Part shown: positions 1 through 8,195 of the stretch, piece by piece
Layout: each line of letters opens with the position of its first letter
Numbering within the stretch: position 1 is the stretch's first letter
Source: Hemicentrotus pulcherrimus
Lineage: Eukaryota > Echinodermata > Echinoidea > Camarodonta > Strongylocentrotidae
Length of the DNA: 14,106 bases
Reading direction: 5' to 3'
NCBI GenBank assembly: GCA_003118195.1
Contig: BEXV01001920.1
Location: 1-14,106 of the forward strand
Notes under the pieces: generated by a model
The model's input: the letters and a program-made list of their open reading frames with translations, nothing else
Database searches by the model: none
What the model was told of the DNA's origin: nothing
Position numbers and translations under genes: made by a program

Positions 1-375
1 CGGGTCAAAGGTCATATTGAGAACTTTCAGATGGACAACATTCTTCACCAATCCGTCAATGATGGCCGAAACGACCTTATCGTAGTAAGTATCATCTGCT
101 ATCTTCCTGTCATTGTTGTTAGTGGCAAATACGTCAAGTTCTGAAATATTTGGTAACCGGGAAAGCAGTATTGAAAAGACTTCCATTTAAGATCCGAATT
201 GTGTCTGGAAGGTCTGCACAGATTGAAGGAGCTCTAGATGTAACGCAGGAACGGATGTAGGAACAATCAGCTTTAAATGACGCAGCTCACGGAGATTATA
301 GAGGACTTTCCAAAAGTAGTCAAAAAACTTATGTGCGCTTTTGACGTCCACTTCTGGATATCTAGGTGGATATAT
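1..375 (-). pseudogene. Leucine-rich-repeat-like exon, partial, with in-frame stop
   Basis: Read on the minus strand from 375 downward, a pyrimidine-rich tract ending in TTTAG (376-380) looks like a splice acceptor. The following frame runs 62 codons to a TAA at 187-189, then continues open to the window edge. The translation has leucine-rich spacing: FFDYFWKVLYNLRELRHLKL early, LLSRLPNISELDVFA after the stop, and VVHLKVLNM near the edge. It aligns by eye with the exon-like piece at 1467-1687 (an F..W..L....L.HL core, then SLPNI/RLPNI.EL), so both look like copies of one roughly 70-residue module in a tandem LRR protein. The stop could be a single CAA-to-TAA change in a pseudogene, or the true exon could end before it, although no good donor is visible there. 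The protein family is not identified. Confidence 0.5.
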
Positions 376-1466
376 CTAAATGACAGGACAAAGTAAACAA
401 GAGCATTTAGGAACGCAGGTATCGGGCCCAATTCGCTCGCCAAGAAACTTAGTTCCCAAAATATATTAAAAAATAGGGTAATTTTTGTTGGTATTTTACC
501 GGCACATGCTTTAAAATAGCAAGTTTCACGACAATTAAACTCTTAAGAATGGGCAGATGTCGACCCCACCCTATTTCTATCGCTTGATATTCCATAATGT
601 GGATGCATTGTTATCCTCATTATAGAGAGCGTATATCATGTATAAATTTTTTTCATGTGCAGTTCACTTCTGAAAAAATAATTTCGAATGAGGGGGCAAA
701 AGTGACGCCTCCGGTTGGGATATGAAGCTTTCAGGGCAATTCCGTTAAACAAAATGTACAAATGTGTTTTATGGCCACTGTTTCTAGGGTCAAGAAACGC
801 TCACCATAATAAATAACTGTCTCTAAAAAAAATGAAATAACAATGCTATACAAGACTATAAAGATAAGGATAATCACTAACAAACAATTATAATTATGTG
901 TCAGGAAATAAACGAATAGCCCATAGGGTCATATTTGAGGCTGAACCCTTTAAACTAAAAGCAAACATAATATATCATACTGACAATACAATGCTTCAGA
1001 TTAAACTTGACGTCGGCAGGGATGGGGAGAACTAGCCGACTAAGTAGGGACGAAGTAATAAATTGATCCCATAGCTTCCCAAAAACATCAGGGGTAAGGG
1101 CAAATTCTGACAGATCTCCAAACTTCTGAAAGTAGATTCAATGCAGATGGATTATGATACTGAAAAATTTGTCAGTTTTCTGAATGGATAGAATTACATT
1201 GATTTGCAAAGGCTAAACTTCATCCTCATACCAAATTCTTTTCCTGCCAATCAATAACACTTCATTACAGAAGAATTACGAGAATGGGGAAAACATGTAC
1301 TAACTTGACTGTTGAGTAATCAACATTGAAATAGTATGCACATTCTCCACTCCATAGCATTTCAGCCCGGCGCCATTTTACAGATGCTCACAATGCTGAG
1401 CAAGCTACAATGACTTTCGGGTTCTGTTATTTGTACTATATTAATGATGAAAACTATGCATATAAC
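376..1466 (-). other. Probable intron between two LRR-like exons
   Basis: About 1.1 kb of AT-rich sequence with no convincing coding frame on either strand. On the minus strand it starts at a possible but weak donor (GTTATA, 1461-1466) and ends at the good acceptor at 376-380. Both flanking exon pieces would join in phase 0, which supports an intron. No repeats, RNA genes or transposon remnants were recognised in it. A transcript would be needed to prove splicing. Confidence 0.35.
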
Positions 1467-1687
1467 ATCAAGCAAATTGCAGTATATAATGAGCTCCCTG
1501 ATGTTCGGAAGGGACATCATGATTTGCGCGTAGTCATCTGCAGGTGGCTGTAGAGCAGAGGTGAAGCCGTTGACAGAGTACAGGGGCTTCATCTGAGGCG
1601 AGATGGTCGGTGAAACATGCCGATACATCTCTAAATGTGTGAGGTGGATACAAGTATGCAACCTGTTCCATAGTCTCACAAATAAGT
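1467..1687 (-). CDS. Leucine-rich-repeat-like exon, host gene fragment
   Basis: On the minus strand the open frame follows a candidate acceptor (TTCTCCAG, 1688-1695) and encodes about 73 residues, including LFVRLWNRLHTCIHLTHLEM and YAQIMMSLPNIRELII. The regular leucines and the SLPNI.EL ending match the module in the exon-like piece at 1-375. There the matching segments are FFDYFWKVLYNLRELRHLKL and LLSRLPNISEL, which suggests duplicated exons of one LRR gene. The donor at 1461-1466 is weak, so the 3' boundary is approximate. A MITE begins 33 bp upstream (1720), in what would be the preceding intron. No domain other than the LRR-like repeat is visible, and the gene is not recognised. LRR proteins commonly serve as ligand or protein binding platforms, but a specific role cannot be inferred here. 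Confidence 0.45.
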
Positions 1688-1717
1688 CTGGAGAATCAGT
1701 CGTTCCAGAGATGTGAA

Positions 1718-2226
1718 TAGGGACTTTTAGATTTGCACGTCGACAGCTTTGACTGCAACGTGTGACGTAATTTTAAGGCACTGCGCATGCGTCACGTCGT
1801 CTCAGTCGGCGATCGAGAATGCGTCAACCTTGATTTTACTGAATTTAGTACGGTACTAGTATGCCGCGTGCGCATAGTTCCTCAGGTAGACAAAGGAACA
1901 TCCCTTCCCTGCTATTATGTAAAAATGTGTAGAACAAGTTCACATGCATATTCACCTGTTCTACACATATATAAATAATAGCAGTTAAGGGATGTTCTTT
2001 TGTCTACCAAAGCAATTGTTGAGGGTAGAATGAGGAACTGTATATTCTGTTCTCCTTCTTTGTCCGTCATGCTCATAGTGTGACTTCCTGCATGCATGTA
2101 CATGTATATCGTCGAGTGAATTCTAAAAGATTTTTATTTGTAGTCAACATGGGCAGTTGAGTACGTTGACACGCATGATCAATCGGCGTTCATCGTGTTC
2201 TCGTCCACTCAATCTAAAAGTCCCTA
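1718..2226. mobile_element. MITE with TA target duplication (505 bp)
   Basis: The sequence GGGACTTTTAGATT at 1720-1733 is repeated in perfect inverted orientation at 2211-2224, and both ends are flanked by TA (1718-1719 and 2225-2226). A TA duplication with short TIRs is the signature of Tc1/mariner-type non-autonomous elements, though other superfamilies also use TA. No transposase frame is present between the ends; the short open frames inside are only reflections of the internal fold-back. The element sits just upstream of the LRR-like exon at 1467-1687. The superfamily assignment is inference; the TIRs and duplication are directly visible. Confidence 0.75.
1876..2039. repeat. Fold-back inverted repeat inside the MITE
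   Basis: Two arms are near-mirror images around about 1943. GGTAGACAAAGGAACATCCC (from 1885) pairs with the complement of GGGATGTTCTTTTGTCTACC (ending near 2008), and GCTATTAT plus GTGTAGAACA are also mirrored. The arms are about 55 bp with few mismatches and a loop of about 15 nt. Outer blocks AGTTCCTCA (1876-1884) and TGAGGAACT (2031-2039) extend the symmetry, with about 24 extra bases on the right arm. An RNA from either strand would fold into a long hairpin. It may be the palindromic core of the surrounding MITE or a second fold-back element nested in it. Confidence 0.8.
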
Positions 2227-2330
2227 ATGATTGTGTTCTACAACGAGTAACCATGGTACCAGTGAAAAGGATATTCATAAGTTTCCTTGAGCACGTTGGG
2301 AAAATGAAATCCGGACTAGATTTTTCGTTT
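2227..2330. other. Short unassigned spacer after the MITE
   Basis: Flank between the MITE and the first hairpin-repeat pair. A short open frame crosses it but has no recognisable protein features and runs through repeats, so it is not called a gene. Confidence 0.3.
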
Positions 2331-2550
2331 AGGGGGAAAGTGAATTCAGATAAGGATTAAGCGTCTAAAACGGTACAACAAATCGTCTTCTTTCTCGAAC
2401 AATTAAATGAAACGTCATAGCTTCTACTGTTCGTGCGGAACAAGAATTAATAGTCGTGAACGGTACAACGAATCGTCTCTTTCTCTAATAGTTGTCAAAG
2501 CTTCCGCGCTTCGCGCGGGAGGGCCGAAAATGAATTCAGACAAGATTAAA
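2331..2550. repeat. Dispersed repeat, first pair, with GC-rich hairpin
   Basis: Two units of roughly 90 bp share the blocks AACGGTACAAC.AATCGTC (from 2369 and 2459), a TTTCTC tract, and GAATTCAGA.AAG (2342 and 2532). The second unit contains a GC hairpin, CCGCGC (2504-2509), loop TTC, GCGCGG (2513-2518). In the first unit the hairpin position is degraded (CTTCTACTGTTCGTGCGG). The same blocks recur in the same order at 3060-3242. The family is not recognised; the conserved hairpin in otherwise AT-rich DNA suggests a short mobile repeat or MITE. Confidence 0.65.
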
Positions 2551-3059
2551 GGTATTACAAAGTTTTGGTATGGGGTCATGAATTTGGTTAAAATGAACAT
2601 ATTGGAAGCATATGCGATCCTACAATATGCAGTGATCGTTGTCGCGGTTGAAATCAAGTCTAAAGTTATGAAATTGTAAATTAAAACTCTTTATGTTGTA
2701 TAGCTCCCTCTCAAGGTCAGGATATCAATGAAGCTATCAAACAATGTTTCTTGACAAAAATCAACCGATTAGCTATTCTCGTTTGGAAATTATATATCAC
2801 AACTACATATTCTGAGATTTTCATGGTCGCAGCTACCATTGCACAGCCGTAGGCGCTATATGAAATTTATCAAAATTTACCGGGAGCACCGGTAAATATT
2901 ATATTAAATTTTTCTCGAAAGCAGAAGTGTTTTGGGGGCTATTTTTTTTCTAGTGCTTATAATACATCCACAGGGGCATCAACAACAAAAATCAAATGGT
3001 AAAGATTCAATATCCACCCAATTTTCAAAATTTCCCAAAACTTTGTATTACCTTCAAGA
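2551..3059. other. AT-rich spacer between hairpin-repeat pairs
   Basis: No coding region is supported here. The only clear structure is an inverted repeat, ATTTACCGG (2875-2883), 5-nt loop, CCGGTAAAT (2889-2897). Because similar repeat pairs lie on both sides, this spacer could be the interior of one larger element bounded by them, but no terminal duplication was found. Confidence 0.35.
2875..2897. repeat. Short perfect hairpin
   Basis: Nine-base perfect inverted repeat (ATTTACCGG / CCGGTAAAT) around the loop GAGCA. It stands out from AT-rich surroundings. It lies between the two hairpin-repeat pairs. No function is assigned. Confidence 0.6.
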
Positions 3060-3242
3060 GTCATAATTTAATGAAACGTCATAGCTTCCGCGCTTTGCGC
3101 GGGAGGAGGGAATCCGGATTTCATACAATGAATAAGAGTCAAGAACGGTACAACGAATCGTCTTCTTTCTCTTATAATTTAATGAAACACCAAAGCTTCC
3201 GCGCTTCGCGAGGGAGAGGGGAACTAAATTCAGACAAGGATT
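3060..3242. repeat. Dispersed repeat, second pair, with two GC-rich hairpins
   Basis: Two units share TAATTTAATGAAAC, AGCTTCCGCGC and AACGGTACAACGAATCGTC with the pair at 2331-2550. The GC hairpins are at 3088-3102 (CCGCGC, TTT, GCGCGG) and 3199-3213 (CCGCGC, TTC, GCGAGG, one mismatch). The loop base differs between copies while one stem is fully kept. An open frame of 102 codons spans this stretch, but it follows the repeat and has no protein features, so it is not annotated as a gene. Confidence 0.65.
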
Positions 3243-3690
3243 TCCCTAGGAATGTAATTCATTCTTATGCTTCGCTTACTCACTACCAACCGCCTAAGAT
3301 ATAATCGTAGCCACGCGCCTGATTTTTGTAGGAGTCCCCAGTCCCGGGTTTATAGGGGTCAATTTGTAGACATATTGACATTTGCATTAATATAGTTGTC
3401 GGTAATTGGTGGCTAGTTTTGTCGGTAATCGGTGGCCTCTACAACCCCCCCTCCCCCACCACTGAATTAGGTCTAGCGACGCCCCTAATCCAATATGATC
3501 CTATATCTCACTCCAAGTCTTGGGCACAAAGTTTAAACACAGATCCTTTGGTGACGAAGACTGAAAATTAAAAACAAGCGCAACACCAACCGTCCAACTG
3601 AAGTAACAAGTTTAACAGTAAAAACAGTCCAATTGAGGTAACAGGTTTAACACCAAACACGAAGAACGCAAGAGTGAAAGTTTCAAAAAG
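3243..3690. other. Non-coding flank with small direct repeats
   Basis: No gene is visible. GTCGGTAATTGGTGGC and GTCGGTAATCGGTGGC occur as a close direct pair around 3398-3436, followed by a C-rich run (about 3444-3459). From 3576 to 3660 the block CCAACTGAAGTAACAAGTTTAACA recurs imperfectly as CCAATTGAGGTAACAGGTTTAACA. The right part may belong to the untranslated end or LTR of the adjoining Gypsy element, but no second LTR copy was found. Confidence 0.4.
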
Positions 3691-4019
3691 GAAAACGTGG
3701 AATGCAAAAGTGAAAGTTCCGGAACGTCGAGCAGATCGTCCGGGAGAGGCAGAAAGGGTGGAATGATCGTCGGAGTAAGGGATCATGCACCAACAGGTGA
3801 TGGACGGCGACGACGTGGAGTGTCATGGACCATGCTGGATGACCCAACGGGAGCGGCACGAGGAGTCCATGTGCAGCAGGCAATGAGGGATGCTGCAGCG
3901 GTGCCCGAAGGGACGTGCAGTGGACCCCAAATGTGAGCGAGGAACGGGCAAATGCAATGAGTTGCGATACAAACCAATGTCGTCATTGATGGTCAATCTT
4001 GGCGCTGGGAGTTGAAAAG
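3690..4019 (-). pseudogene. Gypsy pol C-terminal tail
   Basis: Continuing from the integrase C-terminal region, the minus strand reads RLTINDDIGLYRNSLH and then low-complexity proline, serine and arginine-rich sequence (for example PRRRRPSPVG in one frame). Such tails are common after integrase in this type of element. The frame is not continuous, and the exact end is unknown. A plus-strand frame of 79 codons over the same bases is its shadow. Confidence 0.45.
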
Positions 4020-4330
4020 GAATGTACTTCCTCAGTAACTTCCTATTGCGAAGGGTGATACGCCCGTATGCAGCCCCGCTTGGTGCTGGATACGCACATG
4101 ATCGCCCTCGAAAAGTGGCAGAAGTCGTTTAGTGCGTTCACACCAGTGTTTTGCACCAATCATATGACGGTTCCTGAGTGACTCCTCCCGAGCTTCGAGG
4201 GTCTCACGCCAAGTGTCACGAGGTTTGTAACTGCAAGGAGCTATGGGAATGTGGTCTTGAATAGGGCGACCAAATTAAGATGCACATCGCCGGGTAGAGC
4301 TTGGTATCTCTTTCTGGAGTGTTCCTGTAC
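4020..4330 (-). pseudogene. Gypsy integrase C-terminal region
   Basis: The minus strand reads DTKLYPAMCI, then after a one-base frameshift FGRPIQDHIPIAP, YKPRDTWRETLEAREESLRN and HMIGAKHWCERTKRLLPLFEGDHVRIQ, then LRNRKLLRKYIPF in another frame. This is the typical region after the catalytic core: the FGRP motif, a charged helix of about 40 residues, then the GDHVRIQ beta-barrel segment. The coding sense joins directly to the core at 4660-5230 when the LINE fragment is skipped (QHAMPQ on one side, YRNTPERDTKL on the other), which shows that the LINE landed inside this gene. Confidence 0.8.
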
Positions 4331-4338
4331 TATTACTG

Positions 4339-4485
4339 ATCCCACGCACCAACACCAAGGCAGCCGAACGCTCATTCTCTTATGCTGGACCATCCACCTG
4401 GAACACTCTACCACAACACCTCCGCCTATGTAGTACAGAACACACTTTCAAAAAGGAACTTAAAACCCAACTTTTCCCATGTTGA
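4339..4485 (+). pseudogene. LINE reverse transcriptase C-terminus, truncated
   Basis: The plus frame starting at 4339 reads IPRTNTKAAERSFSYAGPST and then WNTLPQHLRL, then FKKELKTQLF, ending at TGA (4483-4485). The pattern R.N...AERSFSYA.P..WN.LP..LR followed by FK..LKT.LF is the well-known last segment of jockey/CR1/L2-type LINE RT proteins. Everything upstream (endonuclease and RT catalytic core) is missing, as expected from incomplete reverse transcription. A frame of 60 codons in another phase (4251-4433) is a shadow. Confidence 0.85.
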
Positions 4486-4630
4486 ATCCATATTACATTT
4501 TTAATAGCAAAATTTCTTTTCGTTCATAGTATCTTAATTACTGTTCCTTGTTTAATTGTTATGATTTGTATGTTTCTTTCTGTTGTATAGCGCTCTGATC
4601 AGTTTTTCTGTAGTAGCGCTCAATAAGAAT

Positions 4631-4655
4631 CAATTATTATTATTATTATTATTAC
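4631..4655 (+). repeat. (ATT)n tail of LINE
   Basis: Seven or so ATT triplets immediately 3' of the LINE untranslated tail. Short microsatellite tails of this kind replace poly(A) at the 3' ends of CR1/L2-like elements and mark the end of the insertion. Confidence 0.85.
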
Positions 4656-4659
4656 TGAG

Positions 4660-5230
4660 GCATGGCGTGTTGGAAAGAATCTGTGTCAATGGCACCCGTG
4701 GGGCTTGTGTTTTTCCGTGATGAGACGCTTCACAGTCTTCACGCCAACTTCGAATTCGGCACGATAGTTGCCATGGGTATAAGCAACTGAGGAAATGCGA
4801 TGGTGTACACCCCAGTTTTTTAGAAAAAGGCGCGCGGCAAGAGCCGTGAATTTAGAGCCACCATCGGAAGCCAGCTCGTCATGGATACCAAAGGTGACAC
4901 AGGCGCGTCGTAGATAAGTGATGAGGCCATCGGCACCATGGGAAGATCGCTCAACAATCGGCCAGTTAGAGTAACGGTCGACCACTTCTAAGTAGTTGCA
5001 GCCTTTGAAATAGAAGAAATCCGCACAAATACACTAAGATGTCAAGGGGCTGGGTGGTGCGCTGGGGTTTGAGGGGGCGATCCGATTGCAGTGGTTGCAC
5101 CGTGCACGAAGGGCTGTGATGGCAGGGGTGATGTCAGGCCAGAAACTAGATGCTTCAGCCCTTGCAGTCATGGAGGTAACCCCTCGGCGGGCTGCATGAA
5201 GATGGTTTAACACCTTTTCCTTAGAGGTGG
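4660..5230 (-). pseudogene. Gypsy integrase: zinc finger and DD35E core
   Basis: On the minus strand HLHAARRGVTSM and CNHCNR form an H2C2-like zinc finger in which the expected second histidine appears to be arginine. The catalytic triad follows: D in CADFFYF (codon 5019-5021), D in ELASDGGSKF (4863-4865) and E in NYRAEFEVGVK (4755-4757). Exactly 35 residues lie between the second D and E, as in DD35E integrases. An in-frame TAG sits just before CICADFF, between finger and core. The frame runs to DTDSFQHAMPQ, where the LINE interrupts it. The enzyme would insert retrotransposon DNA into chromosomes, but this copy is not functional. Confidence 0.85.
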
Positions 5231-5968
5231 ACGTATGACAACACGGTCCTTGTAAAGCACCACACCATCAGCTGTGTGCAGGCTATACCAGAACTGGAAA
5301 TAGTCGCGGAGAGGTTCCGGGAGTTCATGCCGGGAGTCAGGCATGCCAGATTCGACACGGCCCTGCATGGTGTTGTCATCAGCCGTAGCAGTACGGACCC
5401 TAGCTGTCCCAAGTAACAGACTGAAGGCTGAGGGAGTCCAAGGAAAACACAGCAGAGGATAAGAGCCGTCCTCAAGGGTATTCACACGTGAGGCCGGGGC
5501 TCGCAAGCCGGCCATGAGAGTCGGGGAGCGTGTTAAGATGAGAGGGCTGTAGTTGACGGCTGCCACATCATCAGGGAGGACCGGTTGCACAGGATCTCCA
5601 GTTGAGTTGACGTACGGTAGATGGATCATCTTGAACCTATATCTGACGATATTTTCCTTCAAGTTCCTCAAGCGTGGGTTAGATATGTGCTCCAGGGTGC
5701 GGTCACCAAAGATCTTGAAGAGTTGCTTGTGATCAACAGCAATTATAATGTCATCGCAACCTAGAACAAAGTATCCGGTCTTATCCAACGCGTGAACTAA
5801 TGTAAGGAGTAACAGTAGGTTCCAAAAACAAATGCCGCTTTTGGACCAATCCGTCGCCAGACATGTGAGCTTTTGTGGGTCTAAGATTTTGACGCTTTCT
5901 GCAATCTCACTGGCAATGACAGTTTTTGGATTCCTGAAAGGCCGGCACTCTTGAGAGACTCGTCTCAT
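5207..5968 (-). pseudogene. Gypsy RNase H region with internal deletion, plus linker
   Basis: The minus frame of 253 codons contains CLATDWSKSGICFW (first RNase H catalytic Asp) and, close behind, FVLGCDDIIIAVDHKQLFKI (late catalytic Asp), then LRNLKENIVRYRF. The part normally between them, including the catalytic Glu, is largely missing, so an internal deletion is inferred. After about residue 125 the sequence is the poorly conserved linker toward the integrase zinc finger. The longest open frame of the window is thus a remnant. RNase H would remove the RNA strand during reverse transcription. A shorter frame (5221-5475) is a shadow. Confidence 0.8.
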
Positions 5969-6042
5969 ACGTAGGGTGTGCCTGGCTTCAAAGGCTGTCG
6001 AAAGGGTAGCATTTTCCCTGCCGCGCCGAACGCATAGGATAC

Positions 6043-6772
6043 CTAGTTAACAATCCTGAACCACGAGCGAATGTCTGTGATATACTTTGGGGTTAGAAAG
6101 TCCAGGATTGCCAGCAAGTATTTCCTACAAGGGCAAACATTGTCAGGGGTGATTTTGAACCCAGCGAACTCTACGGTGTTGTCACCCAACACAAACGTGT
6201 CAGGAATGAGGGTGATCCATGCCGTGTCATGCCACCGGACGGCATGTAAAAAGTTGTCTGCCATTGTGTCTGCCCACAGAGGGGCGTCATCCACGCACTT
6301 GGTCTTAATCGGGGATGTGTGACACATCATGTGACTCGTCATACCGCCTTGTGTGGCCGTCACCTTAGACAATGTATCCTTGAAGTAACCTTGAAGTAAC
6401 TACCCAAGGGTTTAATGAAGGTCGTCAAATATCGGTCGTCCTTGCAGAGGGGTACGTTGTGGTTACCATTCCATGCATCTTTGTGTCATGCGAAACTGAT
6501 CTCGCTTGGTGGAAGGCTGATGGCGTGTGATGCGTTTCCCTCCCGGCATGAGTATTGAGAGCACTGAAGTCAACGGTTGATGACACCCAACTGGACATCA
6601 TGGTCATAACCAGCCTTCACAGCGTCATGCCAGTGGATCTAGACTGGCACCGGAGTGTGATGTGCGACCGGCTCAGCCTGGGGATCTACCATCAGTTTTA
6701 TTGGTGGGCTGTCCATGAGGGGCAGGGTGTTGAATGCACCCGCCTTGTGGTAGTCAAGTAATCATTGATGTA
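6043..6772 (-). pseudogene. Gypsy reverse transcriptase, frameshifted and deleted
   Basis: Minus-strand pieces in different frames give KLMVDPQAEPVAHHTPVPV, DVQLGVIN, TVDFSALNTHAGRETHHT, DDRYLTTFIKP, GDGHTRRYDE, KCVDDAPLWADTM and NTVEFAGFKITPDNVCP followed by ITDIRSWFRIVN. The catalytic box reads CVDD (VDD codons at 6286-6294), corresponding to YxDD of RT. Between DVQLGVI and TVDF a block of some 25 codons that usually carries the basic fingers residues is absent. Stops lie between most pieces. The family and order are clear; the enzyme is inactive in this copy. Confidence 0.85.
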
Positions 6773-7291
6773 GCTTCTGGCGATTAGCGTCAGTAGCCGG
6801 GAAGGGTAGTTTTGACGGGGTGGTGGAGGCCGTTGGCAACAGGGGCAACTACAAGTGACAGCTGAATTCTCCTGTAGAGCAGCCGTTGTGTCCAGATCCT
6901 GTGATTCCTGTGTAGCACCAATGGTGGGAAAGATGCCGGAGTTGAGCCCGAGTTTGATGAAGGCTTCTTTACCGAGGAAGATCTTGTCAGATCCGTCAGT
7001 GACATAGGTCATTTGCCTGGAGTGGAGAACCCGGCCCCGACCATTCCTGCCCGAAAAGCGTAGTATGGCAGCTCCAAGGGTGTTGATGCCTTCTCTGGCA
7101 GCAGTGTTCATCCTCATAGTGACTGTGATGAGGTCCGAAAGAGGTAACCCAAGGCACTGGGTGAGCTTCAAAGCAGCAAAACAGCTCTGGCATCCTGCAT
7201 CGGCCATTGCGGATGCTGGACAAGTCATTGTAGGGGTGGAGACTTTAAAACACAAGCCTTCATAGTCGTCAGACATAATCGTGACGTTCAC
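6698..7291 (-). pseudogene. Gypsy aspartic protease region
   Basis: The minus frame contains ASAMADAGCQSCFAALKLTQ near residue 27, the position of the D-S/T-G active site. Here it reads ADAG rather than ADTG or ADSG, so the usual hydroxyl residue is Ala. ITVTMRM, GINTLGAAILRFSG (the flap and second glycine-rich strand) and TYVTDGSDKIFLGKEAFIKLG follow, the pattern of retroelement proteases. The remainder (CSCPCCQRPPPP) leads toward RT. It would cleave the gag-pol polyprotein. Frames on the opposite strand are shadows. Confidence 0.75.
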
Positions 7292-8195
7292 GCCAACAAA
7301 TAGTTGATCTCAATCTGAGCCATGTGGCGGAGAGGTTGTCATAGATATGGTATACGGATGCGGGATGGGGCATTCTTTTCATGTCATATTTTGCCGCAGT
7401 AAGAACATGTTTTTGTCTCTCCTTGAAGCACCCTTGCTTGGTTTTCTTGTATGTGCTGCTAGCGGCATATGTCTTGTGTGAATCTAGGAATGATGACGCT
7501 GACCGTTTGCCAGCCTTTTTGGCTTCAATGAACTGGAAGACCTCATCGTGTGTCATGTCCTGGTTCTTATCACCAAGGAGGTCAAGTTGGATTTCAGGGT
7601 CGATGATACCACGGGTGAGTACATCGCGCATCATGGTTCAGTGTAGTTGACATCAGCGTCACACCTAGGGCATGTTATGAGGAATTAACATATGCCTGCT
7701 TGACCACGCAGGCGGGCCCCAAAGCTACGTACGGTTTCATCACGGTCCTGACGCATATTATGCAGTGTGAATCTGGGGACCATAGTGTTCTCCTCTCGGC
7801 CAGCAAGCTACTCAATAGCCACCAGGACCTCTTTCTTCGATTGGCTATATAGTGATGCTACCACCTGTTGATCTGATAAGGTCGTTGCGCAAACGTTCAT
7901 CACAACATTCGATGAGTTGCACCACCCTGTCCTTGCGGGTTATCCTGGTCGCCTCAACGTAGTCCGACCATTGTGACTCGAAGTAAGCCCATTTCTCACT
8001 AGAGCCAGCAACAGCTATGGTGGGCCTTTTGACCTTCTCGACCTTGGCAGCTTGTCCAGAGGTGTGTATATCACTTTGTGTGTTGAGAAGAGCGACCATG
8101 ATGGAGGCATCAGAGTCCGGGGAGGCGAAGTCGCAACCAGGGATGGGGCATTCGACGACGGGCTTTGTCGATAGGGTTGTAGAAGTACCGTGTTC
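7269..8195 (-). pseudogene. Gypsy gag remnant
   Basis: From about 8195 down, the minus strand reads ECPIPGCDFASPDSDASIMV (a C-x4-C start of a possible zinc finger), then KWAYFESQWSDYVEATRITR and QLIECCDERLRNDLIRS. After shifts come FTLHNMRQDRDETVRSFGAR, VNYTEPMMRDVLTRGI and IQLDLLGDKNQDMTHDEVFQ. This is the helical capsid-like region of retrotransposon gag. A zinc-knuckle trace, CSYCGKI then HEKNA after a stop, lies at about 7365-7407 in a different frame and lacks the last Cys. The gag shell would package element RNA. Several stops and frameshifts make it non-functional. Confidence 0.8.

Larger units (their letters stand above)
4331..4658 (+). mobile_element. 5'-truncated LINE 3' end nested in Gypsy integrase
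   Basis: A short plus-strand LINE tail of about 310 bp (4340-4649) contains the end of an RT frame, an untranslated tail and a terminal (ATT)n run. TATTACTGA occurs at 4331-4339 and again at 4650-4658, a candidate 9-bp target-site duplication. Part of it could be coincidental because of the ATT tail. Near the 3' end AGCGCT occurs twice (4589-4594 and 4615-4620), able to form the terminal stem-loop typical of such tails. The family is likely CR1/L2/jockey-like; the exact clade cannot be set from so short a piece. Confidence 0.8.

Noticed and set aside
2996..3304. 102-codon plus-strand frame
   Set aside because: It reads through the hairpin repeat units, with the repeats visible in the translation, and has no known protein feature.
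7360..7407. Complete CCHC zinc knuckle in gag
   Set aside because: Only the CxxC and His positions are visible in one frame, a stop lies inside and the last Cys is missing, so it is mentioned only as a trace within gag.
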